NCBI GenBank assembly: GCA_020439995.1
Contig: JAGROY010000065.1
Span: 1-64,000 of the forward strand
Direction of reading: 5' to 3'
Source of the DNA: Verrucomicrobiia bacterium
Lineage (GTDB): Bacteria > Verrucomicrobiota > Verrucomicrobiia > Verrucomicrobiales > DEV007
DNA length: 64,000 bases
A program made the translations under genes and the position numbers. The notes below the pieces were generated by a model that saw only the letters and a program-made list of their open reading frames with translations, did not search any database and had not been told where the DNA came from. Positions 18,807 to 27,431 of the stretch are shown here, in pieces. Numbering within the stretch: position 1 is the first letter of the stretch; each line of letters opens with the position of its first letter.

Positions 18807-19216
18807 TGGCCGGCGCTCTCCTTCCCGTTCTGGTTCTCGTCGGCGTCTTCATCTTCGCAGGTGAAGGGCTCCATGCCATCGTCGTAGCCCGCTTCCATAA
18901 GCGCATGTGTGCTCGTCGGACTGGTCAGCATGATCAGCACAGAAATCGCGGTCACCTTAATCGCAACCAGTAGCTCAATTTTGAAATGCTCGAAAAATTC
19001 CTCCAGCGAGTGCGCTTCCCTAAAAAGGTCATGGAATTGATACAGTGCGATGCCCAAGAGTATCATGATCGTGGATAGTGTGTCCCCCTTTCCTGCCGAA
19101 TGCATGCGCGTGTAAAAGTCCGGGAAGCGCACCAGACCCACCGCCGCCCCTAGAAAGAATACAAGCCCACCGCAAATGAGTGCGCCACTGATAATAGAAA
19201 TGGTAATCTCAAACAT
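18803..19216 (-). CDS. mrpG: Mrp antiporter subunit G
   Basis: The 137-residue protein has the MnhG signature GLVRFPDFYTRMHSAGKGDT between its first two helices and a third helix further on. A charged C-terminal tail rich in Asp and Glu extends past the usual end of the family. It lies 11 bases after mrpF and overlaps the DUF4040 gene. Confidence 0.9.
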   Translation of the reverse strand: MFEITISIISGALICGGLVFFLGAAVGLVRFPDFYTRMHSAGKGDTLSTIMILLGIALYQFHDLFREAHSLEEFFEHFKIELLVAIKVTAISVLIMLTSPTSTHALMEAGYDDGMEPFTCEDEDADENQNGKESAGQ

Positions 19217-19227
19217 ACGAAGGGCGC

Positions 19228-19554
19228 CTAAATCGCCGGGGCTCCAGGTTCGGGTTGAGAATCAGGGTTCAGGTCGTGATGGATCGGCCGGGTACGCTTG
19301 AAATAGCGCGCAGCAGCGAGGGAACCTACGAAATTCAACAAAGCGTAGGCGAGCGCGAAATCGACGAACATGCCTGCCTGATCGAAGAACTGGCCGATAA
19401 CTACCAGCAGCACTGCTGTTTTTGTACCGATCATGTTAATCGCAACGATCCGGTCCAGTGCGGTCGGACCAAGCACCACGCGATACATCACGGGCAGCAT
19501 GAGGACGAACATGAAAAGGCCCGTCGCCACAAGGAACTGGTGAAACAAATTCAA
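19228..19554 (-). CDS. mrpF: Mrp antiporter subunit F
   Basis: The 108-residue, three-helix protein has the MnhF pattern RVVLGPTALDRIVAINMIGT and the FVDFALAYALLNFVGSLA segment. It overlaps mrpE by 4 bases. Together E, F and G form the small-subunit end of the Mrp complex in the cytoplasmic membrane. Confidence 0.9.
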   Translation of the reverse strand: MNLFHQFLVATGLFMFVLMLPVMYRVVLGPTALDRIVAINMIGTKTAVLLVVIGQFFDQAGMFVDFALAYALLNFVGSLAAARYFKRTRPIHHDLNPDSQPEPGAPAI

Positions 19555-20078
19555 CTGTGTCCTCCTTCTGCCACTACCGCCAGGTGATCACCCAATTCCG
19601 GCTCAAAAATCGCAGCGATTCGCGCCTCCATCGCGCCGTCCAGGCCGTCCGCTGCAAGCCTGCTGATCGCGTGGATCACGAATTCATCGCCGATGATCTT
19701 GATCGTTACGGTGCCTGGGGTAAGCGTGATCGACTGAGCGAGCACAAATTTCCCAAACTCTGAACGCAGTCCCGTTCGGAACCGGACGACGCGTGGTCGA
19801 ACCTCCTCCAGTCCGCTCGGGCTGAGTGCCAACTTCAGGATATGCACATTGGCCAAAACAATCTGCCAGAGAAGCCATGAAGCATACCCAATCAGCAGGA
19901 ACGCCTGCCGCCCCCGGCTCCAAACGCTGGCCGCACGGTCTGCAAACAGCATTCCAGAGGACATCCAGGTGACCAGCAGGCACGAAAGCACGCCCAGTGA
20001 GAGATGAAACGGATCAAAAAGCCCCGAGAATATCACCCACGTGAGCAACAGCAGGAAGAATACCAGAACTTGATACAT
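19551..20078 (-). CDS. mrpE: Mrp antiporter subunit E
   Basis: The 175-residue protein has N-terminal hydrophobic helices and the MnhE domain motifs, including KFVLAQSITLTPGTVTI and a C-terminal cytoplasmic part. I chose the ATG at 20078 because the helix begins there; an upstream start at 20153 adds 25 residues without recognisable features. It is the first gene of the minus-strand operon E-F-G-DUF4040-B-C-D-D-small-D. The short gap to ribE, 20079-20206, must hold the operon promoter, but I see no strong boxes. Confidence 0.87.
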   Translation of the reverse strand: MYQVLVFFLLLLTWVIFSGLFDPFHLSLGVLSCLLVTWMSSGMLFADRAASVWSRGRQAFLLIGYASWLLWQIVLANVHILKLALSPSGLEEVRPRVVRFRTGLRSEFGKFVLAQSITLTPGTVTIKIIGDEFVIHAISRLAADGLDGAMEARIAAIFEPELGDHLAVVAEGGHS

Positions 20079-20206
20079 CTTTAAGAGTGCAAATACTAAC
20101 GAGTTTCGGTTGAGGTATTGTGATACGGTCACCAGCCGCCATGGCAAGTACACATCTCAGAAAAATGAAACCTCAGATTGCTTAACGTTTTCAGAATTTC
20201 AACAAT

Positions 20207-20812
20207 ATGTTTACCGGAATCATTGAATCAGTAGCCGCCGTCGGAGACCTTACTGCCACAGCATCGGGCGGACGGCTTACTTTGGAAAACGTCCCCTTTG
20301 TCAGCGAGTTGGAGCTTGGCGAAAGCGTCGCCGTCAATGGCTGCTGCCTGACAGTGACCAACACCACACCGGACGGACGGGTGTCTTTCGATTTGCTGCA
20401 GGAGACGCTTAGAGTCACCAATCTGGGTTCCTTGCGCCCCAACTGCCGGGTGAATCTTGAACGCGCGCTGGCCGTAGGGCAACGCATGAGCGGGCACTAT
20501 GTTCAGGGTCATATCGACTGCGTAAGCAAGATCATTGCCATCGAGCCCGCAGGAAACGACTACCGGCTGGATATCGCGCTGCCCGCTCAGTTCCGCCACC
20601 TCGTTGTCCATCGCGGATCGATCGCCATCAGCGGAATCTCACTCACGATCGCCGAGCTTCGCGATGATTCCTTCACCCTCTGGATCATCCCGCACACCAT
20701 GAAAGTGACGAATCTCGGGGTATCAAAAGCCGACGATCCGGTGAACCTGGAATTCGATGTGCTCGCCAAGTACGTCGATCGGCTTGAGCAAGTTCGCCGC
20801 GACCATCCATGA
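20207..20812 (+). CDS. ribE: Riboflavin synthase, alpha subunit
   Basis: The 201-residue protein begins with the hallmark MFTGIIE and contains two lumazine-binding repeats (about residues 1-95 and 96-190), with GESVAVNGCCLTV in the first and HRGSIAISGISLTI in the second. It converts two molecules of 6,7-dimethyl-8-ribityllumazine into riboflavin and a pyrimidine in the cytoplasm. No FMN riboswitch is visible in the 53-base gap before it. Its stop overlaps the start of the next gene. Confidence 0.95.
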   Translation: MFTGIIESVAAVGDLTATASGGRLTLENVPFVSELELGESVAVNGCCLTVTNTTPDGRVSFDLLQETLRVTNLGSLRPNCRVNLERALAVGQRMSGHYVQGHIDCVSKIIAIEPAGNDYRLDIALPAQFRHLVVHRGSIAISGISLTIAELRDDSFTLWIIPHTMKVTNLGVSKADDPVNLEFDVLAKYVDRLEQVRRDHP

Positions 20813-21294
20813 ACGCTCCTCACCTCATCCGGCCAGCGGTCGCAGCTGACGCACCCGCCATTCACGCTCTGATCTGCGAACTCGCGGACTATGAGAAAAT
20901 GTCGGCAGACGTGGTGTCCACGCCTGAGATGATCAGCGACAGCCTTGCCAGCGGCCACGCAGAAGCACAACTGGCTGAGATCGATGGTGCGCCTGTCGGC
21001 TTCGCGCTCTTTTTCCACAACTACTCCACATTCCTCGGTCGTCCGGGCATTTACTTGGAAGACCTTTACGTCCAGCCCGCCCATCGTGGCTGTGGCATTG
21101 GCAAGTCACTCCTGCTGAGCGTCACTGACATCGCCCGCGAGCGAGGATGCCAGCGCATGGACTGGACCGTGCTCGATTGGAACCAGCCGTCTATCGAGTT
21201 TTACGAAAGTCTCGGCGCAAAGATCCAGCATGAGTGGCTTCTGGTGCGGCTGGATGCAGATGCGCTGGCGCGCCTCGACTGCGCCGGTGCGTGA
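20809..21294 (+). CDS. GNAT-family N-acetyltransferase
   Basis: The 161-residue protein has the acetyl-CoA-binding core YLEDLYVQPAHRGCGIGKSL (about residues 83-102) and the later motif DWNQPSIEFYESLGA. It most resembles the diamine/spermidine acetyltransferase branch of GNAT, but the substrate cannot be read from sequence. It overlaps ribE by 4 bases, so the two are translationally coupled although their functions look unrelated. Confidence 0.9.
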   Translation: MNAPHLIRPAVAADAPAIHALICELADYEKMSADVVSTPEMISDSLASGHAEAQLAEIDGAPVGFALFFHNYSTFLGRPGIYLEDLYVQPAHRGCGIGKSLLLSVTDIARERGCQRMDWTVLDWNQPSIEFYESLGAKIQHEWLLVRLDADALARLDCAGA

Positions 21295-21300
21295 ACTCGC

Positions 21301-22242
21301 TTACCCTTGTGTGACGATCACTGATTCCGATCGCCTGGAATTGTCATCGATCTCATGCACCTTGACCAGAGTGTTCCTCCTGTCGACGATGATCCAGACG
21401 TAGTGATCACCTGGCAGAGCACCGTCTGGGACAGTTATATCTACTGACTGTTCGACGACTCTTCCTGCCTCCACCGGAGGAGCTTCTACTTCGCCCGTTT
21501 CATAACCTCCGGTAATCGTCGAAGTCTGGTTCAACTGAATCCGGGTAACCGTACTGGGAGCGTCCGCATCTCCCGTATTGGCCAGGTTCCAAGTCACGGT
21601 GAACGTTTCTGCCGGCCTGACCGATTCCCTGGAAACTCTGATCGAATCCGCCACCAAATTAGGGAATCCCTTTCTGACGCGGTACCACCCCGCCTTTGCG
21701 AAATTCTCTTTGGGGAAAGTGTAAGAGCTGTCCGCTCCTTCAGCCACGATGGGGCCACCGGGCAAATCGACCCAGTTCCCGCTGATCAATGGATCACTCA
21801 TTTCGATCGCAAATTTCTCGTCTGCTGTGCTTTTCCAGCGGAGCGTGAGGAGCCCGTCACTTGCCAGAGTAACCTCTGTCACCCCAAAAGGCACACTCGC
21901 TTGCCCCTTTTGGATAACAGAAAAAACTCTCACAGCTTCACCGCTGCGAAACTCGATCTGCCCTGTGCGCAAACTGGTTTCAGGATTTGCAGCGACGGTG
22001 TACCAGAAAGCCGCAGAGCCATCATCGTCGTCAGAAACGATCCAGTCGACATCTGCCGTCCACGTCCACACCTCCGTGGCATCGACCACGATCCCAAACC
22101 GCTGCTGAGGATCCGCATCTACTACAGCCTGTTCCGGGATCAATGTTAGATCCGCATCTGCGTTCAGGACAATGCTAGTCAAGAACCCAAAACACAGAAT
22201 TGCCCGAAGGCATCCGGAGGCAGGAACGTTCCGAATCTTCAT
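21301..22242 (-). CDS. Secreted protein with BACON-like and CARDB domains
   Basis: The 313-residue protein has a signal peptide (about residues 1-30). A beta-rich domain resembling BACON/bacterial Ig domains (about 32-115) follows, then a middle segment (125-195) like verrucomicrobial secreted proteins. The last part is a CARDB-type domain (about 200-310) with VADSIRVSRESVRPAETFTV and a final HEIDDNSRRSE. CARDB-like domains act as adhesion or scaffold modules. It follows the sulfatase gene by 15 bases, so it is likely expressed with it. Confidence 0.75.
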   Translation of the reverse strand: MKIRNVPASGCLRAILCFGFLTSIVLNADADLTLIPEQAVVDADPQQRFGIVVDATEVWTWTADVDWIVSDDDDGSAAFWYTVAANPETSLRTGQIEFRSGEAVRVFSVIQKGQASVPFGVTEVTLASDGLLTLRWKSTADEKFAIEMSDPLISGNWVDLPGGPIVAEGADSSYTFPKENFAKAGWYRVRKGFPNLVADSIRVSRESVRPAETFTVTWNLANTGDADAPSTVTRIQLNQTSTITGGYETGEVEAPPVEAGRVVEQSVDITVPDGALPGDHYVWIIVDRRNTLVKVHEIDDNSRRSESVIVTQG

Positions 22243-22257
22243 CGTTGTTGCAGAGTT

Positions 22258-24351
22258 TCAGCGTTGAGTGGTTTTCGAAAACAAAGCAGTAGCGGGAATT
22301 GAGGATCTCGTTCCATTGGCCGTCCAGTCCATGATCATCTCAGGATTCAGATCCTCGGCCGGAATGGTCACAGTAACGGTGACTGGATGAAACCCCGCCT
22401 TCAGCGGCAGGGTTGTCGAGCGCTCTTCTCCGCCATAACCAAAGTCGGCATCGATGAGGATCGCCTGGTGAATTTTCACCACAGACTTACCCGTCGTTCT
22501 CAAGTGAAACGTATACTCACCATCCGATGGCACCTTGAGAAAACCGTGCCAGACGGACGTAGCGCCAACAGGAAGCTTGGTTGCAAGAGTAGCAGATTCA
22601 AGGGACTCGCCCGAGCCACCATCACCAGCAAGCTTTGGCACCCACTGAGTGTTTCCTTTGACACTGCGCCAGCGCAGGCCGGGAACCAGATCCGATTCAG
22701 CCACATCCACCGCGGGCACTGAAAGCCCGTCATAGGGACGCTTGGCACTGGCATCCACCCGACGCAGTTGCAGCACCCGCTTCTTCAACTTCTGGTTCAA
22801 CTGTTCAAACTTAGGACTGGTGCCGGCAAGGTTGTTACGTTCGCCCGGATCAGCATCCACTTCGTAGATCTCAAAGTCCTGCTCTGGATCCGCAATATTC
22901 TGCCGCACACCTTTGTAGCCGTCCAGAAACAACACTTGCGATTGGCCGCGCTTGCTCCCCTGCCGCACGGGTGCGAAGTCGGCATACTTTGGAGTGGCCC
23001 CACCGACTCCGTACTCGATGTATACAGTGGAATCGCCCGGCGTGCCCTTCCCTGTGAGTTGCGGCACCAGTGACACTCCATCTGAAAGAGCCGGAACTGG
23101 CACTCCCGCCACATCGGCGAACGTGGCCATCCAGTCGTGAAATTGCGACGGCCGACGATCTTCAAGTCCAGCAGGAATCGCCGACGGCCACCACGCCTGG
23201 GTGGGCACGCGAATGCCGCCCTCCCACACATCACGCTTTATTCCGTCCATCGGCCCATAGGATTTAAACGACGTTGGCGAATGCTGAGCTCCGGTGATGT
23301 AGCTCTCGTTGTGCGGGCCATTATCGCTACTGAACACCACCAGCGTGTTTTCAGCAATGCCCAGATCACGCAGCAACTGCAGGATGTCGCCCAGCGAATT
23401 ATCAATGCGGCGGACCGACGACGCGAAACGTTTTTCGACATTGCTCCACTCCTGCCCCCCATAGTCAGGGTGAATGTAAGAGTCGACCTCACCCGATGCC
23501 GTGTTGATCATCTTGCCGTCCTCGCCCAGCCATTGCACGCCGCCATTCAAGCCGCCCCCTTCCGGATACGGCCCGGTCGCCAGCTGCAGGGCCCCATGCG
23601 GCGTGTCGTGGGCCAGATACATAAAAAACGGCTGATCCGGCGTGGCAGCGCGGTGGTCGACAATCCACTTCTTGGCGAACGCCGTGAACAAGTCGGTAGT
23701 CAGGCACTTGTCGAGCTTCGCCGACACTTCCGCGTCATTGTGCCAGAGCTCCTTTGGCGTCCGGTGGGCATCACTGTCACCCAGCGGCCAGGAATTGCCC
23801 GGATAGTGTTGATGCCCATCCCGGTGCCTGACATAGCCAAAAAACTCGCTGAACCCACGCTTAGTCGGATAAGCCGGCCAGTTCGCAGGCCCCTCCGCTT
23901 GCGCCGTCGGGGCCCCCTGCAACCCATATTTCCCCACCAGCACGGAGCGGTATCCTGCACCACTGAGTACCGTCGCCAGCGTGTGATTGTCCGCCAGCGC
24001 CTTATCGAACTGATTGTCGCGCACATTCGCATGCCCCTGATGCAATCCACTCAGTAACGAGCTCCGCGATGGCGCGCAAACCGGTGCCGGGCAATAATGC
24101 CGCAACATCCGCACGCCCTCCTGAGCCATCCGATCCAGCTCCGGAGTCCGATGTTTCTTCCCCTCTTTCCCATTCTGAAAATTTGTCCCCAAGTCCCCCC
24201 AGCCCATGTCATCGACAAAGAAGAAAATAATATTCGGCCTGGCAGCGGGCTTCGTGCCTTGAGCCTCACCGTCCACCAGGAGAACGGCACCAAAAAGGGA
24301 GAACAGCAACAGCAACGACAACGAACGGGAGTGATTGGCAAATCGATTCAT
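22258..24351 (-). CDS. Secreted sulfatase with C-terminal PA14-like domain
   Basis: The 697-residue protein has a signal peptide (about residues 1-30), then a type I sulfatase domain starting NIIFFFVDDMGWGDLG. The modification motif CAPSR is at residues 92-96; its Cys should be converted to formylglycine. Downstream are the metal and sulfate sites, with SSDNGPHNES near residue 330. Residues about 590-690 form a PA14-like beta domain. Such enzymes desulfate polysaccharides such as those of algae. The ATG at 24351 follows a G-rich stretch usable as a binding site; the frame is open 12 codons further up. Confidence 0.9.
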   Translation of the reverse strand: MNRFANHSRSLSLLLLFSLFGAVLLVDGEAQGTKPAARPNIIFFFVDDMGWGDLGTNFQNGKEGKKHRTPELDRMAQEGVRMLRHYCPAPVCAPSRSSLLSGLHQGHANVRDNQFDKALADNHTLATVLSGAGYRSVLVGKYGLQGAPTAQAEGPANWPAYPTKRGFSEFFGYVRHRDGHQHYPGNSWPLGDSDAHRTPKELWHNDAEVSAKLDKCLTTDLFTAFAKKWIVDHRAATPDQPFFMYLAHDTPHGALQLATGPYPEGGGLNGGVQWLGEDGKMINTASGEVDSYIHPDYGGQEWSNVEKRFASSVRRIDNSLGDILQLLRDLGIAENTLVVFSSDNGPHNESYITGAQHSPTSFKSYGPMDGIKRDVWEGGIRVPTQAWWPSAIPAGLEDRRPSQFHDWMATFADVAGVPVPALSDGVSLVPQLTGKGTPGDSTVYIEYGVGGATPKYADFAPVRQGSKRGQSQVLFLDGYKGVRQNIADPEQDFEIYEVDADPGERNNLAGTSPKFEQLNQKLKKRVLQLRRVDASAKRPYDGLSVPAVDVAESDLVPGLRWRSVKGNTQWVPKLAGDGGSGESLESATLATKLPVGATSVWHGFLKVPSDGEYTFHLRTTGKSVVKIHQAILIDADFGYGGEERSTTLPLKAGFHPVTVTVTIPAEDLNPEMIMDWTANGTRSSIPATALFSKTTQR

Positions 24352-24470
24352 CGCCCCCCATCCTGAACCTTCCACGCCTGTGGTCAAGATTTACCAGCTG
24401 CCCAGTCAGCCACTGCAGCGAACGGCCAGCAATGGGCCCGCGCGACCTGGAAATATCCAGAAGGATATCT

Positions 24471-24863
24471 CTACCTTCCCGACTCGTCAGCCCACCTCAA
24501 GATCGACCGTCGCCTGACGAGCAACGCCGAATACACGCCGGCAAACCAGATCGAAAAAAGCAATAATAGCGACAACAGGAACCCAGAGCCGCCCTCAAGC
24601 CTGAGGAGCCGATCAGCCACATTTCCACTTCCCGAGACGACCGAAATCCCCGCAAAGAATTTCCCAAGGCCAGGCGAACTCCAGTAATTGGGCAAATACA
24701 GCCCGTGGCAGAAACCAGCACCCAACGCGATCAAGATGACCACCAACGGTGGTTGCACCATCACCACCGTAATAATGGCCACGACACCTGACACTCCAGC
24801 AATCCAGGGCGACGCCCGGACAGAAAACAAAGCATGATTTCGCAAAGAAACCTCGTTGCTCAT
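24471..24863 (-). CDS. Small membrane protein, function unknown
   Basis: The 130-residue protein contains three or four hydrophobic segments (about residues 20-60, then 95-120) and ends in a basic tail. I do not recognise a family. It is on the same strand as and upstream of the sulfatase, with 119 bases between. An alternative start at 24884 adds seven residues. Confidence 0.5.
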   Translation of the reverse strand: MSNEVSLRNHALFSVRASPWIAGVSGVVAIITVVMVQPPLVVILIALGAGFCHGLYLPNYWSSPGLGKFFAGISVVSGSGNVADRLLRLEGGSGFLLSLLLLFSIWFAGVYSALLVRRRSILRWADESGR

Positions 24864-24947
24864 GAGGAGAAAACAGTGACGCAAATCGGAAACATTGTCA
24901 AGATTTTGAGTTATTGTAAGAATTTGATAATCAATAGATTATTAATT

Positions 24948-24961
24948 CGGAAAATATTCCG
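24948..24961. promoter_or_regulatory. Short palindrome in an AT-rich stretch
   Basis: CGGAA-AATA-TTCCG is an inverted repeat in the AT-rich gap between the small membrane protein and the cysteine-rich protein gene. A related half-site, TCCGAATATTG, follows at about 24993. It may be a regulator site. Confidence 0.25.
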
Positions 24962-25000
24962 GACAAACCCACGCTGCTGGTCTTGCAATTTCTCCGAATA

Positions 25001-25030
25001 TTGTTGCATGACATCCATGTCACGTATTAA
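25001..25030 (+). promoter_or_regulatory. Promoter with an operator-like palindrome in its 18-base spacer
   Basis: TTGTTG (25001-25006) and TATTAA (25025-25030) are 18 bases apart. The spacer holds a perfect 6-2-6 palindrome, TGACAT-CC-ATGTCA (25009-25022). A dyad within a long spacer is the architecture of MerR-family activated promoters, which often respond to metals; here the spacer is 18 rather than the usual 19-20 bases. The gene downstream encodes a cysteine-rich secreted protein. Confidence 0.5.
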
Positions 25031-25125
25031 GTTTCATGCTATCCAGGCGGCAAATGCTTCCATCATTGCTGCTTGGATTCATGGTTTAACCACTAATGAA
25101 GACACCGAATCCTAAACTCCATTTC

Positions 25126-25821
25126 ATGATGAAGAAGCTGACCATCACACTACTATCAGGACTGGCTTTTGCTGGTCTGTCTGTCGCCGGAGCCGAAGAG
25201 GCTGCCAAGAAGTGCGAGAAAGAGTGCGCAAAAGAGTGCACGAAACAATGCGAAACGACGAAAGCATCGGACTGCGCTTCGTGCCCCATCACCAAGGCGA
25301 TGGCGGACTTGCCAAAGATGAGCTACATCATCGCAGGTGAGGCAAGCGCCTGCGCCGCGAGCGCATCCGCTGCTGCTGAGGCGGGCAAAGAGGTGAAGTA
25401 CGTCGTAGCGGGTAAGGAGCTCTGCTGTCCGACGGCAGCCAAAGAGGCCCATGTCGATGCCGTCGAAAAGTTCGTGGCTAGTTTTGCGTCGACTCATGCG
25501 TGCAGCGACAGCGGTAAGACCTTCGTTGGCAACAAAGGTTATGAGTGCTCTCAGCACGCCGCCACCATGGCAGCTGCAGCCAAGAAGGCCATGGATGAAG
25601 TGAAAACCGTCTATGTAGTTGCCGGTAAAGAATTCTGCTGTCCCAGCACGGCAAACGAGACAGCAAAGAAGGGGAACGCCAAAGTCACCTACGTGGTCGC
25701 TGATCAGAAAACGGAGTGCGCACAATCCAGCCGCATGAACGTAGCAGTCGCCAAGTACAAGGCCGCCATCCAGACTCTCGCCCAGGCAGAAGCGCCAGCA
25801 GTTGAGGTCTCCAAGTCCTGA
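25126..25821 (+). CDS. Secreted cysteine-rich repeat protein
   Basis: From the ATG at 25126 the product has 231 residues with a signal peptide ending near VAGAEE. A short Cys-rich region (CEKECAKECTKQC, then CASC) follows. At least three repeats built on YVVAGKELCCP-like cores come next (VKYVVAGKELCCPTA, TVYVVAGKEFCCPST, VTYVVADQKTEC) plus a weaker MSYIIAGEASAC and a GYECSQH segment. I do not recognise a family. The paired and clustered cysteines suggest metal or thiol binding in the periplasm or outside the cell, which is an inference. A strong terminator follows it. Confidence 0.8.
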   Translation: MMKKLTITLLSGLAFAGLSVAGAEEAAKKCEKECAKECTKQCETTKASDCASCPITKAMADLPKMSYIIAGEASACAASASAAAEAGKEVKYVVAGKELCCPTAAKEAHVDAVEKFVASFASTHACSDSGKTFVGNKGYECSQHAATMAAAAKKAMDEVKTVYVVAGKEFCCPSTANETAKKGNAKVTYVVADQKTECAQSSRMNVAVAKYKAAIQTLAQAEAPAVEVSKS

Positions 25822-25845
25822 TACAGATATTCGTTTTAACGATTG

Positions 25846-25886
25846 AAGCCCTTCCAAGCTCTGGGCTTGGAAGGGCTTTTCTTTTT
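25846..25886 (+). terminator. Strong rho-independent terminator
   Basis: A perfect 14-bp stem, AAGCCCTTCCAAGC with GCTTGGAAGGGCTT, with a 5-base loop, is followed by TTCTTTTT. It ends the cysteine-rich protein transcript and separates it from the RND operon. Confidence 0.93.
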
Positions 25887-26045
25887 GGCAGCAACGTTCA
25901 CTCTCTGGGAACCCGGCTCCCATCAGTGGCGGGCATATTCGAAATATCGTCGTCCGGCATCCCCATCATATCCGATGGTGAAATCAGACTAAGACGACGA
26001 CTGCCCGGAAATCGATGAAATGAAAGGCGCAGCGAGATAACGCTC

Positions 26046-27431
26046 GTGTTCCTCAAGCATCTTTCCATTGTGGTCAATTCCACCAAATCCCGACTGGCCA
26101 AATCCAGGGCAGAAATCCCTTTGATGTTCGACAGGATTCGACTAGGGAAAACGGAACGGAAGCAACTTATTGCTGTGGCATCTCCTAAATCACAAAAATC
26201 CACATCGGGATCATGGCCAATGGTCGTGGGCGCAGTCCTGACGATTGCCATTGGCCTCGGGGTTGTTTGGATTATCCAGACGGCCAAAGAGGGGAAGGGT
26301 GCGGGCGGCGGTGCGCCCGCCGGGCCAGCACCAGCAACGGTCATCGTCACTCCAGTGCAACGGCTTGCAGCGCAGGAACACTACACCGTCACTGGAGACC
26401 TTCGCGCCGTATCACGGGCGGAAGTGGCAGCACGTGAGGCGGGCGCAGTGGATCAGATTCCGGTGAACGAAGGAGCTAAAGTGAAACAGGGCGATGTTCT
26501 GGTGGAACTCGACCATCGTCGACTCGATGCCGAACGCGCAGAAGCCGATGCTCAAATCGCAGCCTCACGCTCGCTGGTGGTACAACGTGAGGCCGACAGA
26601 AACCGCATGTTGCAGGATCTTGAAATGAAACAGCCGCTGCTTGAGAAGCGGGCCATCTCCAAACGAGAATTGCTCGACGCTGAGCAGGCGTTCGCAGTCG
26701 CCGAAGCCGGCCTCCTTGCCGCCAAGGAATCGCTGATCGAAGCTACGAGTCGCATGGAATTGCTCAATGTCCGCTATCAGGATCTGGACATCGTAGCCCC
26801 CTTTGATGGCCGGGTGACGGTTCGCCACGTTGAGCCGGGCGAATGGCTCACCGCTGGCCAGCCGGTGGTCACGCTGGTTTCGACCGGCACCATTGAAGCA
26901 TGGCTCCAGGTACCGGAGCGCTATGCCGCAGATACTGCCGCGCACGCAGGGAGCATTCAAGTGGAGGTGACCTCTCTTGGGAAAACGGTGCCCTCGATCG
27001 ACGTGCAAGTTGTCGCAGATGTAGACACTGCCACGCGGGTTTTTCCAGTCATCGTTACGCTGGATGCCGATGCAAACAGTCTCGCGCCGGGAATGTCGGT
27101 GCGCGCCAGCATTCCGATCGGCAGCAACGAACCGCGTCTTGCGGTGCCAACGGATGCCATCGTCCAGAGTCGGCTGGGGGAAGCTGTTTTCAAAGTCGGC
27201 GCGGCACCTGCAGGTGGCGGATTACCACCCGCCGTGCGCGTGCCTGTAAAAGTCTTGTTCGAAGCAGACGGTCTCGCATACCTGGATGCACCCGAACTCG
27301 CCGAAAACGATTCGATCGTCGTCGAAGGCAACCAGCGCCTTTTCCCTAACACACCCCTCATCACCTCTCCGCAAGCGCCAGCCAACCGAGCGGCGGGAGG
27401 CAGCGATGGCGCAGCCAGCAGTCAGAGATGA
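26046..27431 (+). CDS. RND efflux periplasmic adaptor (MFP)
   Basis: The 461-residue protein (GTG start; an in-frame ATG at 26124 would give a shorter N-terminus) has one membrane anchor at about residues 58-78. It then carries the two biotinyl-lipoyl-like motifs, AAREAGAVDQIPVNEGAKVK and YQDLDIVAPFDGRVTVRHVE, around an alpha hairpin, followed by beta-barrel and membrane-proximal domains. It joins the inner-membrane pump to the outer-membrane channel. A Gly/Ala/Pro-rich linker follows the anchor. It overlaps the pump gene by 4 bases. Confidence 0.9.
   Translation: MFLKHLSIVVNSTKSRLAKSRAEIPLMFDRIRLGKTERKQLIAVASPKSQKSTSGSWPMVVGAVLTIAIGLGVVWIIQTAKEGKGAGGGAPAGPAPATVIVTPVQRLAAQEHYTVTGDLRAVSRAEVAAREAGAVDQIPVNEGAKVKQGDVLVELDHRRLDAERAEADAQIAASRSLVVQREADRNRMLQDLEMKQPLLEKRAISKRELLDAEQAFAVAEAGLLAAKESLIEATSRMELLNVRYQDLDIVAPFDGRVTVRHVEPGEWLTAGQPVVTLVSTGTIEAWLQVPERYAADTAAHAGSIQVEVTSLGKTVPSIDVQVVADVDTATRVFPVIVTLDADANSLAPGMSVRASIPIGSNEPRLAVPTDAIVQSRLGEAVFKVGAAPAGGGLPPAVRVPVKVLFEADGLAYLDAPELAENDSIVVEGNQRLFPNTPLITSPQAPANRAAGGSDGAASSQR

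Noticed and set aside
20154-20206. FMN riboswitch before riboflavin synthase
   Set aside because: The gap is only 53 bases and has no RFN motif.
23137-24057. Long frame antisense to the first sulfatase
   Set aside because: It is a shadow of the sulfatase coding sequence with an Arg-rich, unnatural composition.
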